Assembly: GCA_943704525.1 (NCBI GenBank)
Contig: CALSCQ010000690.1
Coordinates: forward strand, 1-59,065
Direction of reading: 5' to 3'
Source of the DNA: Pigoraptor vietnamica
Lineage: Eukaryota; Opisthokonta; Filasterea
DNA: 59,065 bases
In this document: positions 46,120-56,020 of the stretch, piece after piece
Layout of the letters: the number at the start of each line of letters is the position of its first letter
Position numbering within the stretch: the first letter of the stretch is position 1
Program-made: the position numbers and the translations under genes
Notes under the pieces: generated by a model
What the model was told of the DNA's origin: nothing
Seen by the model: the letters and a program-made list of their open reading frames with translations, nothing else
Databases searched by the model: none

Positions 46120-46819
46120 TCACGGAAGCGGCCAGCCGAACCCCTTGAACGCCGTGTAAATGTCAAACACTGGCAACGAAAAATTGCTCGTTAGCGAACT
46201 TGCGAGAAGCAAGTGCCGTCAGAAATTTTAGGGCATCTAAATATGCTCGACGTACCCTTGATCATCTTTGTGACCTTGCCGTCGCTGTTGAAGCGGAATG
46301 TGTACGTGTACATGCCGTGCGTCGACTTGCCCGTCGCAGGCACGGGGCCGCCGGGGCCGGTGTTCGTAGCCGTGAAATTGGCAACAAATGTCACGTCCGT
46401 GTCGTTGGCACCCACAGAGAGAATTGTGTACTTGAAGTCGTTGGAGATCTGCAGGCACATCCAACACATGGAAAAATTAGCGCTCGTAGGTACAGGAACT
46501 GAATTCTGTAGCGGGGCCGTTGACGCACCTGTGTGTTGAATCCCAACATCCAATCGAAGTACGCGTTCACTGCGAATGGTAAGCGGCGCAATTTCTGCAG
46601 TCAGTTTAAGTACTCACAACACCCGAGAGACACTACCAGTCGCACGCATGAGTCGACATGCCCTCTCGTCGTCAGGCCCGGCTCACCTGTCTTCACGTCC
46701 GCGATGGCGTCGCACTCGAACACGGCGTCAGGAAGAATGTGCGCGGCGAAGGGAGCACTGCCCTTCCCGGACTCGCAGCCGTTGAAGAGCTCCGTCGCGA
46801 GAGCGAGATACTTGCTCAT
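46120..46819 (-). CDS. NTF2/SnoaL-like small protein
   Basis: Four exons (46819-46687, 46569-46529, 46448-46256, 46169-46120) give 138 residues, the size of a single NTF2-like cone fold. An N-terminal helix (MSKYLALATELFNGCESGKG) leads to FAAHILPDAVFECDAIADVK, then VNAYFDWMLGFNTQ, a run of beta strands (DVTFVANFTATN, GMYTYTFRFNSDGKVTKMIK) and a short end (VFDIYTAFKGFGWPLP). The pattern fits SnoaL-like/NTF2-like proteins, many of which bind small ligands in a hydrophobic pocket. No catalytic pair can be named with confidence, so the function is open. There is no signal peptide. Exon 2 is only 41 nt. Confidence 0.7.
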
Positions 46820-47761
46820 TTTCTCTCGGCTTATGGGATGACCGTGTGGTGGCTGAAGGGTTTCTCGGGCGGCCGACTGCGCCGGTTGCGCTTGTTCCGC
46901 TGGTCTTGTTGGACTTAGTCCCTGATGGGCCGGTCTCTTATATAGGCGCGCACTCAGCTGTTCGTGAGTGTGCGCATGCTTGTGTGTGTGTGTGCGCGCG
47001 CGTGTGTGTCTGTGTGAAAGTTTCCCCCGCCTACACGTCAGCTGTGGGGTGCTCCCCCACACGGATTGACTTCCCCGCCTGCCCAGTTTGGAAGGTTGTC
47101 TCCTGGACCGTGACGTAAACGAGCCAAATAAGGCGATTTATTTTGTCCTCTTGACAGAAGTGGAATGGGGCAAGCAGTGCACCGACGGTGCCGGGCTGAG
47201 CACCGCCGCTCGGGCCGTGAGTTCGGCCGTTGCGTCCCAAGCGATTCGAAGCAGTGCCTAGCATCTAATGCATCATTGCGATTCGCCGAATTCATGGCCG
47301 CCCCCTCGCCAGGCCGGGCGGCGGTGACCGCCCGGCAGTTCGGGCCGCGCCGGGCACGGCGGGGCCGCATCATTAAGCCGGTGACCATGCGGCGACTGAC
47401 TATCCACGCCGCTCAATCACGGCTGGCATGTAGTCGACCAAGCTTGGTAATGGGCGCAACGTCGGTAAAACCTATAATGCTTCGCTCGGCTGAAATACGT
47501 TCAGTTGGGCGGCGCCGACTGAAAAAAAATAAATTGTTCGGTCTCGGTCCTCTATTAGCCAAATATGCCTATAGAACAACGCAATTACACAAATATAGAT
47601 ATATTGTGCCGGACAACCCACGAATCACGCCCGACTTCACGCACATGACCCACCGCAACACGTTTTCCCTCTTCAACAAAAGAAAGCGAGCGCAAACGTC
47701 CAAACGATTCCTTTTCCGTGTGGATAATATTGTCGCGGCCAAGCCGATCGGAACCTTGAGA
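46820..47761. other. Long upstream region of the ferritin gene, with an open frame and a hairpin
   Basis: 942 bp between divergent start codons. A TG-rich tract lies at about 46970-47015. From an ATG at 47165 an uninterrupted, strongly basic 199-codon frame runs directly into ferritin; it may be 5' leader or a coding extension. A perfect 9-bp stem hairpin lies at 47313-47336. Confidence 0.5.
47313..47336 (+). promoter_or_regulatory. GC hairpin with six-base loop upstream of ferritin
   Basis: GCCGGGCGG and CCGCCCGGC form a perfect 9-bp stem around the loop CGGTGA. Animal iron-responsive elements have the loop CAGTGN and a bulged C in the stem. Here the loop differs at one position and there is no bulge, so it is only a look-alike, about 430 nt upstream of the ferritin start. 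Confidence 0.25.
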
Positions 47762-48003
47762 ATGTCTCTTGCACGCCACAACTACCCCAGCTCTTCCGAG
47801 AGCGTCGTGAACGCGCAGATTGCGCTCGAGTATTCGGCGAGCTACACGTACGCCTCGATGGCCGCCTATTTCGCGCGCGACGACATCTCGCTTCCTGGCC
47901 TGAGCAAGTTTTTCAAGGAGAGCAGCGATGAGGAGCGCGAACACGCGCAGAAGTTCACCGAGTACCAGGCAAGTCTTGTGCTGCAATTTGAGGGGCTTGC
48001 CTT

Positions 48004-48100
<97 letters not shown>

Positions 48101-48584
48101 GTGTCTAATCCGTTGATCGTTCTCTGCGGCACAGAACAAGCGCGGTGGACGCGTGTCGTTTGAGAACCTCCCCGCGCCGGACGCGGACTGGAAGTCGGCT
48201 CTGGGTGCGCTGGAGGCGGCCCTTGCGCTGGAGAAGAAGGTCAACGAGGCGCTCCTTCGGATGGCCAAGGTGTGTGCCCTTTGTGTGCCCCCTTTTTTTG
48301 TCTTTTCTTTTGTGCAAGCTGCGATTTCGTCGTTTTTGAACCTGTCTGCGACCGCAAATGTTGCCCGCTCACTGTGTAACTATCACTGATTGGATTTCGC
48401 TGAGCAGGTGGCGGAGGACGGCAACGACTCGCACCTGTCCGACTTTGTCGAGGGCCAGTTCCTCGACGAGCAGGTCGAGTCGCTCAACAAGCTCGCCAAC
48501 ATGATCACGCAGCTGAAGCGCGCGGGGACGGACGGCCTCGGTCTCTACCTGTGGGACAAGGACCTTCTCCACGACAAGAAGTGA
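47762..48584 (+). CDS. Ferritin, ferroxidase (heavy-chain) type
   Basis: Three exons (47762-47968, 48135-48269, 48408-48584), all phase 0, give 172 residues. The four-helix bundle is clear: [60 protein letters not shown] and [20 protein letters not shown], with a short C-terminal helix. Ferroxidase ligands are in place: Glu in ALEYSAS, Tyr in TYAS, Glu/His in EEREHAQ, Glu in LALEKK, Gln in LDEQ. It oxidises Fe(II) and stores iron in a 24-subunit shell. Intron 1 has a GC donor (GCAAGT) and is filled by a (GT)n array. The start could lie 199 codons upstream, because the frame stays open; the shorter form matches the usual length. Confidence 0.95.
48006..48101. repeat. (GT)n microsatellite in ferritin intron 1
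   Basis: About 45 GT units with one interruption near 48041, filling most of a 166-nt GC-AG intron. Confidence 0.95.
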
Positions 48585-48795
48585 AGGGCACTCGCGTCGC
48601 ATTAAAACTCGTGTGGTTTGAAAAGGACAATGCCCAACGTTTTGAGTTCGTGTTCGCATGACTGCTCGGGGATGCAGTATGCGGGTCTTCTTCGTGGGAC
48701 GGCTTCACTTTATCTTCTCTTGTATTGCTTTTTTATCATTTTTTCGCGACGCACGCAATTGAAAAGGACGAGCGGAGACAATACCTGGCACACCA

Positions 48796-49613
48796 CTATT
48801 TGCTAAACGACAACGAGTAGGCGACATCGGCAACTATCCGGCCGTCAATATAGAAGGCGGCATCCTCGAACTTGGACAGCGGCTTTGCACCAAGGTCTCG
48901 CACGTGGGGTAGGCCTGAAGACATTACGAACGTTAATGGAGATGAACAAGGAAAAAGCGGCATGCGCGTGAATACGGCCACAGCTCTGGACAGCACACGG
49001 TGGAGCGGCGATTGACTTGCTATAGATGCGTCGTCTCCTGACAAAGCGTAAAACTCACTGTCGAGCTTGAGGGAAGAGGAGAGAACGGCGACGTCGGCTT
49101 GAGCCAGCGGTTGTCTGGAAGTGGCCGCCGTCGCCGCTGGCGCCGCCTTCTTCTTCTGTACCTCAGGCACGGGCTCTGGCAACGACATCCCCACCGGCTC
49201 CATCTCTTCCAAAGCCGCCTGGGGCACGAGGAGATACTTTGCCACGCGGACGTTGACGTTTCGTATCATCTCTGGGATAACGTCCGTGCGGTAGACCAAA
49301 GGGGGATCCGTCGATGCCAGGAGCTCCATTGTGGTGGGATCCGTGTTGTCGTCACTGAAGAGCACCACCGCGTCATCCACCGAGGAAAGCCCGCCGCCCT
49401 CCGCCTCTGCGCAAGTGCCGCATCACGTTATCAAACGTGCAGATCGTCTCAAGCATGCCGTAATTGAGCGGGACGTGTCCATGATTGAGAATGCATAGCG
49501 CGCGCACAAAACTCACCCCACAACTCAAGCACCGAGGCAGGGGTGCCCGGCGCAAACCACGCCGTTTTCCCCGCGAACAATCCCTTCTCGGCGCCCTTCC
49601 CTTTCGACGGCAT
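48796..49613 (-). CDS. Small unknown protein, possible BRCT-like fold
   Basis: Three exons (49613-49517, 49406-49059, 48914-48796) give 187 residues. The N-terminal half (LFAGKTAWFAPGTPASVLEL, then AEGGGLSSVDDAVVLFSDD, STDPPLVYRTDVIPEMIRN, VAKYLLVPQAAL) alternates strands and helices around a glycine-rich turn in a way that recalls a BRCT domain, but the conserved Trp is not certain. A Lys/Ala/Pro linker (VQKKKAAPAATAATS) precedes a short C-terminal module (HVRDLGAKPLSKFEDAAFYI). I cannot assign a function. It is convergent with ferritin (211 bp between stops). All joins are phase 1 with GTGAGT donors. Confidence 0.6.
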
Positions 49614-50131
49614 TTCGAGATAGTGTTGTACTGCCGGTGTAACGGTCGAGGGGATGCCGAGGCAATCAAGTGGATTGCGGTCCACACGTCACGTTTGACA
49701 AGTGCTCACACGCGCAAAGGTGTCAATTGCGTGAGCTGTCAGAAAATCGACGCGCTGCTATTCTATCGCTGGGAGGGAGAAGCAGGGTGGATTTGTTTTT
49801 GAGGCTTCGGAACGGAAGGGCGGGAAAGACTATAAGCACCTCAGTGGGGAAAGAAGGTTTTTTTGGCGCGCCAAATTTTGGCGAGATTTCGGCATCCAAT
49901 AGCAGAGGCGTTGTAAGAGACAAAGCTTTAACTCGTTTAATCTGCGCGCCTGTTCTCTGCGGCAAAGTGCACGCGCGTGTGCATGTCCTAATACCTGAAC
50001 GGGAGGCGTGCACTGGTGCATGGCCGAACAGCCGCAGTGAGTCGCATATACCTGCTGTGAGTCGCACAAATATCCACTCTCCCTCCACCACTCAGCCATA
50101 ATCAAATTCAACACCTACCAGACGAGCACGG
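49614..50131. other. Intergenic, no gene seen
   Basis: Lies between the start of the small unknown protein and the stop of the kinase fusion. Mixed composition with a short AT-rich stretch near 49855-49880. Nothing recognised. Confidence 0.5.
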
Positions 50132-50994
50132 TCACCGGCCTCCATACTTGGCCGCGCGCGCCTTCACAAACGCCTGCCTGCGCGCAAGGGCACCGTCCGA
50201 CATCGACGCAGGCAGCGACGGCGCGTCCGCATCGCCGAGGCGGCTGAGAGCGCCCTTCACGACAGACAGCAGGCCCCGCGCAGTCCCGCGCTCCCGAACG
50301 TCTGGGCTGCACATCATGCGCATAATGCTGCAGAACTCGTGATAGTCCTCCGAAGCCGTCTCTGCCGCGCTGCCAAACAGCTTGCGAGCGGCCATGCCGA
50401 GGCCGTAGAGGTCGCTCGCGGGCGAACAATGCCCGTTCTCGGGATCGAGCGTCTCCGGCGCAACGAAGCCCTACGGCGTCCCGAGCGAAATTTTGAGTGA
50501 CAAAGAGCGAACTGCGGGGCGCCCACCCACACACAAACACACACACATACAGTCACGGATACACATACAAACCAGAGCGACCGCCACAACACATGCACAG
50601 GTAGTCGATATACATGGCTCCATGTGAGATGCCGAAGGCAACGGGATTACAGAGCAAGAGATAAGCACTCACCTTCGTTCCAGCGCCAGGACCCCACACA
50701 ATGCCGTTCCCGTCGAGAGGGGCGGCGAGGTCAAAGTCAATCATGCGCCACCGCAAGAGCGACGGGTCGAAGAGCATGCACCCGGGCTTAACGTCACGGT
50801 GCACGTAACCTGCCGCGTGCAACAGTGCGAGCGCGACGAGCCCGTCCCGAAGGTAGCAGAGGGCCTGCAAGGAGACAATGCGTGCGAATTCAACAGGCTG
50901 CGCGCGGCAAATACAGAAATCGACAGACACTCTTATACCGCTCAGGTACGAAAAAACAACACACACACACACAGACACACACACACAGACACAG

Positions 50995-51026
<32 letters not shown>

Positions 51027-53637
51027 AGACACACACACACACACACGCACACACACACACACCACATACGCACGTTAATGCCGCATCGCGGCACATATAC
51101 ACAAAGACACACAAGAACATACCGTCACAGGCGTGGCCACCAGCGCGGGGTTCTCCTCGTCCAGCCACATCGTCGCAATCGCATAGCGCGACTCACACAT
51201 CGAATCCCGCACGTGCCCCAAAAGCGTCACAAACGCTGGGTTTTCCTTGAACCGCTGCAGAAGGGCAACCTCATGCTCGCAACGGCCGTCCTTCAGTACG
51301 ATCGCAACGTCCATTATCGCACCACTGCCGTCCGCGACAGCCGGAATATGCCACGCCTGTGTGTGCACTGTCTGCAGAACGCCAAAAGAGTGTGGATGGA
51401 TTAGTCGCACGGCCAAACACGACTCATGCAGCCATGGACACATCTATGTAAGGCGTCTGGAAGAACGATCGAGAGTATAAAAAGTGAAACGCTTCGGACA
51501 CGGCATGCAGCGGAAATCTACAAGGTCCCCCCAACACACCTTGGAGACAGTTCGCGCATTAAACTGGGCAAGGTCCGCGCCGTTCACGCACGCGTGCAGC
51601 ACTGATTCCAGCCAGCTCAAATGCGGCGCGACGCAGACGCCCTCGCTGACCCCGCTGCCAAGGGGTTTCGCGCTGCGGCCTGGGCGGCACTTCATGGCGT
51701 TGGCGTCGAGCAGCGCAAGAGGAACACGGGCGCCGATACCCGGACGCTTGTCACGATTTCCGGCGCATTCGCTACGGTCGGTCGCGCCATTCCTATTGCT
51801 AACAGCGCGGTTGGTGCCCGTTCCCTTCCGCCCAGCGGCTGTCTGGGCGCCCCTCGTCTTACTCCCACCGCCGGACGGGCCTCCACCGCCGGCCGGGCCT
51901 TCGCCTCCGCCGCCTTCGCCTCCGCCGCCCGCGCCTCCGCCGCCCCCGCCTCCGCCGCCCGCGCCTCCGCCGCCCCCGCCTCCGCCGCCCGCGCCTCCGC
52001 CGCCGCCGCGCCCGTTCACTAGCTGGGAGTCCGCATGATCGGACAACGCAGCTTTGGACGTGGCCGGCGCTGTACTGCCGTGATCGGCCGCTCCTCGAGG
52101 GACGTCCCTCCTCTTGTACCGCTCGACGTCGGGTGCGGGTAGCAGCAATTCGTCCTTCGCGGCCCTCCTGTAGAACCCTTCGAGCCGCCGTTCCATGTCC
52201 GCCATTGCCCTGCACCACTTCGCGAGGGCCTCGAGGCTCTCCATGCTCCAACCGCCATCGTCGCTTCGCAAATCAATCCAATCCACACCCTCGTAAAGGA
52301 GGATCGTCAACTGCGCAATCGTCCCCTCCTTCTGGTCGTGGCCCTCAATGTGTGGCACAAACATGACCATTTCCGTCCTGAGGTTCGCCGTAAGCGCGCC
52401 GAACAGGCGAATGGACGAAAGCTCCTCTATCGTCAGCGCCTTCACGAGCCGGTAGAGGTGGTTCGTAAGGCACAGGCGTCCCGTGCACGCCAGCTTCTCG
52501 CCATCCTTGTGCTCCACTTTGTCTCCGCGATCGTTCGGGGCAACCTCGCAGAGGAAGAAGGGAGCGAATCGCCCGCTGAATTCCATCGCCGCAAAGTCGG
52601 TGAAACGCGTCGAGAGTTCGGGATGCAGGGATTGCAGCCTCCACTGCGGCTCCACAGCGCAGTTCACGCCGTTGGCGAGGAGATACGCTCGGAACATGTC
52701 CATCCACAGCACGTGGACGCGAAATTCGTCCGCTGTCTGCAGGCGCACGAGCGCAAAGTCCGCGAGCAGACCGATTACGTGTGCAAGCGCGCGTAGCGGC
52801 TTCTTGTCGCCCGTCGTAACGCTGGATCCCGAGGCTTTGCGCCCCCCGCCACGGTTGGCCTTCGTTCCCGAGCCGGCTATGCGCATGCTGGCACGGATAA
52901 TCTCGAGGCGAACGGCGCGCTCGTCTCCGCCCGCTTCCTTGGCCATGTCGATGGCTTCGTCGAGCCGTTTAAGCGGCGGCCCCGGCAGGGGAGTGCACGA
53001 GGCGCGAATCTTTGCCACGTCGTCCTTATAACGCGTTCCGGCAGGAGCGTTCGCAAAGAGGGACGCCCTCGCAATGTCGTGGTTCGCAAAAAACTCTGAC
53101 CGTCGCTTGTTCCTTTAAAAAAATTGAAAATGAGAAAGGAAGAAAGAAACAAGAACGGGAACAGCCAGAGGCTGTGTAGTTGTGCACGTTGTGTAACATG
53201 AGCACTCACAAGCCTTCCGGCATCTTCTCGAGAATGCCCTTGCACTCTTTGAGTATGCTGTCTTTGCCGTTCACGTTCCAACTGGGGGGCTCGTTCTCAT
53301 CTGGGAATTGCGCGGCATGATTCAGCAAATTCGTCAGCGGCCGACAGTGGTTGTTAATAGTGGCCACAGTCTATCACCGACCTTGCTCTTGCTCTTCGAG
53401 CGTGGTGAAATGGTACGTGTGCTTGATGTCGAGCTTGTCCTGGAGATTTGCGCACACAAGGCCCCGTCCCTGGTCGACACGCACGACGGGCGATACCGGC
53501 ATGCCGACCTTAGCCGAAAGCAGCATGCACACGCCAAACACGGTGCGGTCCAAGCCACTTCGGGCGATCTCAGCGTCGCCCAGGGACCGCGTGTCCCCAT
53601 CCAATACGATGGTATACGATGCTCCCTTGCCCGCCAT
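50132..53637 (-). CDS. Nuclease-like domain fused to a protein kinase through a glycine linker
   Basis: Six exons (53637-53382, 53300-53210, 53112-51540, 51371-51123, 50864-50673, 50470-50132) give 899 residues. Residues 1-115 are an unassigned N-terminal domain (GASYTIVLDGDTRSLGDAEI). Residues about 230-370 resemble a PD-(D/E)XK nuclease fold (RFTDFAAMEFSGRFAPFFLC, then E305-V-A, and KDGEK with K318). A pure Gly/Ala/Glu linker covers about 484-533. The kinase domain covers about 640-890: AIVLKDGRCEHEV, YVHRDVKPG (H745, D747), MIDFD (D766) and GFVAPETLD in place of APE. This nuclease-kinase order is known from Crinkler-type and related eukaryotic proteins. No signal peptide is seen. The kinase glycine loop is poorly defined, so activity is uncertain. 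Intron 4 contains a (GT)n array (sense strand). Confidence 0.75.
50957..51062. repeat. (AC)n-rich microsatellite in a kinase intron
   Basis: Interrupted CA/CAGA array between exons 4 and 5 of the nuclease-kinase gene, GT-rich on the sense strand. Confidence 0.9.
51894..52011. repeat. Coding GC-rich minisatellite (glycine linker)
   Basis: Repeats of CGCCTCCGCCGCC type encode the uninterrupted Gly/Ala/Glu linker between the nuclease-like and kinase domains on the minus strand. Likely to vary in length without breaking the frame. Confidence 0.85.
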
Positions 53638-54008
53638 CGTGTTCGCGCTCGTCCCTAGAGCGACGAGACTGCGTTTTGTCGTCAATGACCTTATGTGCGC
53701 CGCCGTTCTTTTTTTTTCCTTTTTTGATGCTTAATTTATGTATGAGGATTTGTATGCGTGTTACAGGCAAACCAACAAAAAATCCAATGGTTAGTGTTTG
53801 GGTCAGCACAAATATGAAAGTCGTCCATTAGTATAAAAGAGCTGCACTGTAACGTTACTCCGTATAATTTTCCCGCAATCTCGCCAAAAAATCTGTTGCC
53901 AAGGGCGCTCCACATCTGTTCAAAACTTGAGAGGGATCCCAAACCTATTTCTCTCGTCAACGCGCGCAAACTCTCCTCCCAAGTCCCTCACTTTCTGCGC
54001 CGGAGACA
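53638..54008. promoter_or_regulatory. Divergent promoter, kinase fusion and coiled-coil gene
   Basis: 371 bp between two outward start codons. It contains a T-rich tract (53709-53725) and AT-rich DNA near 53735-53900. No specific element identified. Confidence 0.4.
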
Positions 54009-55735
54009 ATGGCAACTGCGGGGAAGAAGTCGATCGCGGCGGCACTGAAGGAGCGTCTGGGCGTGGGCGGTGTGCCGGCAGTGGCGGCTGAGGATCCCCT
54101 CAAGCACACCTCATCGACGCTCCAGACGCCGAAGGAAATTGCGTTGCGCGAAGAGTATCCGCTTGCGGAGCGCTTTGTTCCCCCTCGCGTTTTCTTTCGC
54201 CTCCAAACTCACCACACGCCGATAGTTTTGTTCGCACCATTGGAGTCGGCCGCACGGATTCTTTCTCCCTAGTGTGCACCTTGACTCGCTTGCGCAGGCT
54301 TGCAGCGCTGGACAAAGAGCTCTCGACTGTCAAGAACAACGTCGATGCGCTGTATCCGTCCTGCTATTGAATGGTCATAGTGCGTGTGCATGCCGTTGTC
54401 GAAATGCGATTGTTGGGCTGGGCCTTGACTCTTGCCGTGATAACAGAAAGGATGAAAATGACTGGCTGCGTGAGGAGGTCCAACGAACAAGGAGAGACAC
54501 GGTGAGTGACTGTTGTGCTATGCATCTCTCTTGATGGCATCTCCAGTTGGCACATTCATTCTTTGCTGGTGTTTATGCAGTGCTGTGAGTGACTGTTGTG
54601 GCGCATCATTCTTGCTGGCATCTTCCTCGCACGCTTCATTTACGCTCTTGCTCTAATCATGCAGCACGAGTACGTCAATTACCTCACGAAGAAAAACTCG
54701 AAGAGACAGTCGGTCATCTCGGCGCTTAGCGAGAAGAATCAGAAGGAGTTGGAGCAGGTTATGATGGAGCGCGATCGACTTGTCAAGCATTACGAAGATG
54801 TGAAGACAGGCGAGTGCTGTGCGCAAACTCCCTATTCGCTGTTGTGTTGGCTTTTTTCGTGAAATGTCCGCTCAACTGTTCGTATATGTGCGCCGTGGTT
54901 GTTGGTGTGCGCGCGCGTGTGTTCCTTGGAGCGTAGGTCTTCGACAGAACATGCTTTCGCTTGAGTCTGAGATCCAACAACGGACGAATGAGTTGGAGGG
55001 ATTGCAGGAGTACAAGGTGAGACTCGTGAAATGGTCAGTCTGAGGGCCACGGTATACGTGTGGACGCACAAGAGAGAATGCCATGTGTGTAAGTGGCGGA
55101 AAAACGGATTCGCCGCTCTCCTTTGACGACTTTGTACGGCGCGTGCACGCAGGCAAAGCAAAAAGCACAGAAAATGGAGATTTGGCGCTTGGAGAAGATC
55201 ATCTACGACATGAAGCGCGAACACACCGAGGCGCTTGAGCGGATGAAGGCGCAGTATCTCGAGGAAAAGATGCGATCGCAACGGATAGCCGACTCGCGCG
55301 TGTCCTCGATGGAGCAGAAAGCCCGGAAGGTGCGCACGGCTGCCCTTTGGTTCCGTTTTGTCGTCTGACTCTCCATCACTGGCGCGCGCGTTGAGCGGCT
55401 GCTGGACAATATTAGTGATTTTAGAGTGTCTTGGACATCTCTCTCACACTGTGTGACTCGTTGTCCCAATGCAGGAGGCGCTCGATTGCCTTGCGAGCGA
55501 GACGCGGCGCATCGTTGAGGAGAACAAGTCGCTGCGCGCGGAGCTTGTGGCGCTAATCCAAAAGACCCGGCAACAGCAGCAACACAAGGAAAACCTCGAG
55601 GCACAGCACAAGGAATTGCTGCGGGAGAGGGAGCTTGCGCACGACATTGGCAAGTTGCGCCTACGTCGCGCAAAGACGGAGACGAAGCGGCGGCCAGGGA
55701 CAAGCACGTCGTCGTTTGCCGACAGCCTCGCATAG
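54009..55735 (+). CDS. BBOF1/CCDC166-like coiled-coil protein (DUF4515)
   Basis: Seven exons (54009-54154, 54298-54351, 54447-54501, 54665-54809, 54937-55016, 55153-55329, 55475-55735) give 305 residues. Nearly the whole chain after residue 40 is coiled coil. The block KDENDWLREEVQRTRRDT, HEYVNYLTKKNSKRQSVISA, LSEKNQKELEQ is the DUF4515 signature of basal-body orientation factor 1 and CCDC166; the end is basic (RLRRAKTETKRRPG). The family acts at basal bodies and axonemes of motile cilia. Introns 1 and 2 have GTATCC donors and CCTTGAC branch sites, the U12-type consensus; no standard GT donor in this region joins the coiled coil in frame. Intron 4 has a GC donor (GCGAGT). Confidence 0.78.
54155..54297 (+). 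other. Probable U12-type GT-AG intron
   Basis: Donor GTATCCGC, branch site CCTTGAC about 12 nt before the acceptor TGCGCAG. First intron of the coiled-coil gene. The frame is kept and the coiled coil continues (ALREE joined to LAALDKEL). Confidence 0.7.
54352..54446 (+). other. Probable U12-type GT-AG intron
   Basis: Donor GTATCCGT, branch site GCCTTGAC about 17 nt before the acceptor ATAACAG. Second intron of the coiled-coil gene, phase 2 like the first. Confidence 0.7.
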
Positions 55736-56020
55736 TCCGTCATAGGAGTAAATTTTGAGTGGTACGCATGCGAACGTTCGCTCGTGTGCTATACACTTCC
55801 TTACAGCTTGAAGGGCGGGCGCACATTGCCCAGCTTTGCAGAAACGAACAATTTGAACGCCCCTATGCAATTTTTTGTGCCGAAAACGGAAATTGCACAT
55901 TGCGGTTACCCCCGCTGTCCGGATCATCACCGTCCAGCACGTGCTGGCACAAATGCACATTTCATACAATAAAGATAAATCTCTCGAGTGCGTTTTGCAA
56001 GCCGCCTTGTGCGCAGAAAA
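55736..56020. other. Short intergenic with poly(A) signal
   Basis: Between head-to-tail genes. AATAAA at 55968-55973 may end the coiled-coil transcript. No gene. Confidence 0.55.

Noticed and set aside
47313-47336. A true iron-responsive element upstream of ferritin
   Set aside because: The loop is CGGTGA, not CAGTGN, and the bulged C is missing, so it is listed only as a look-alike.
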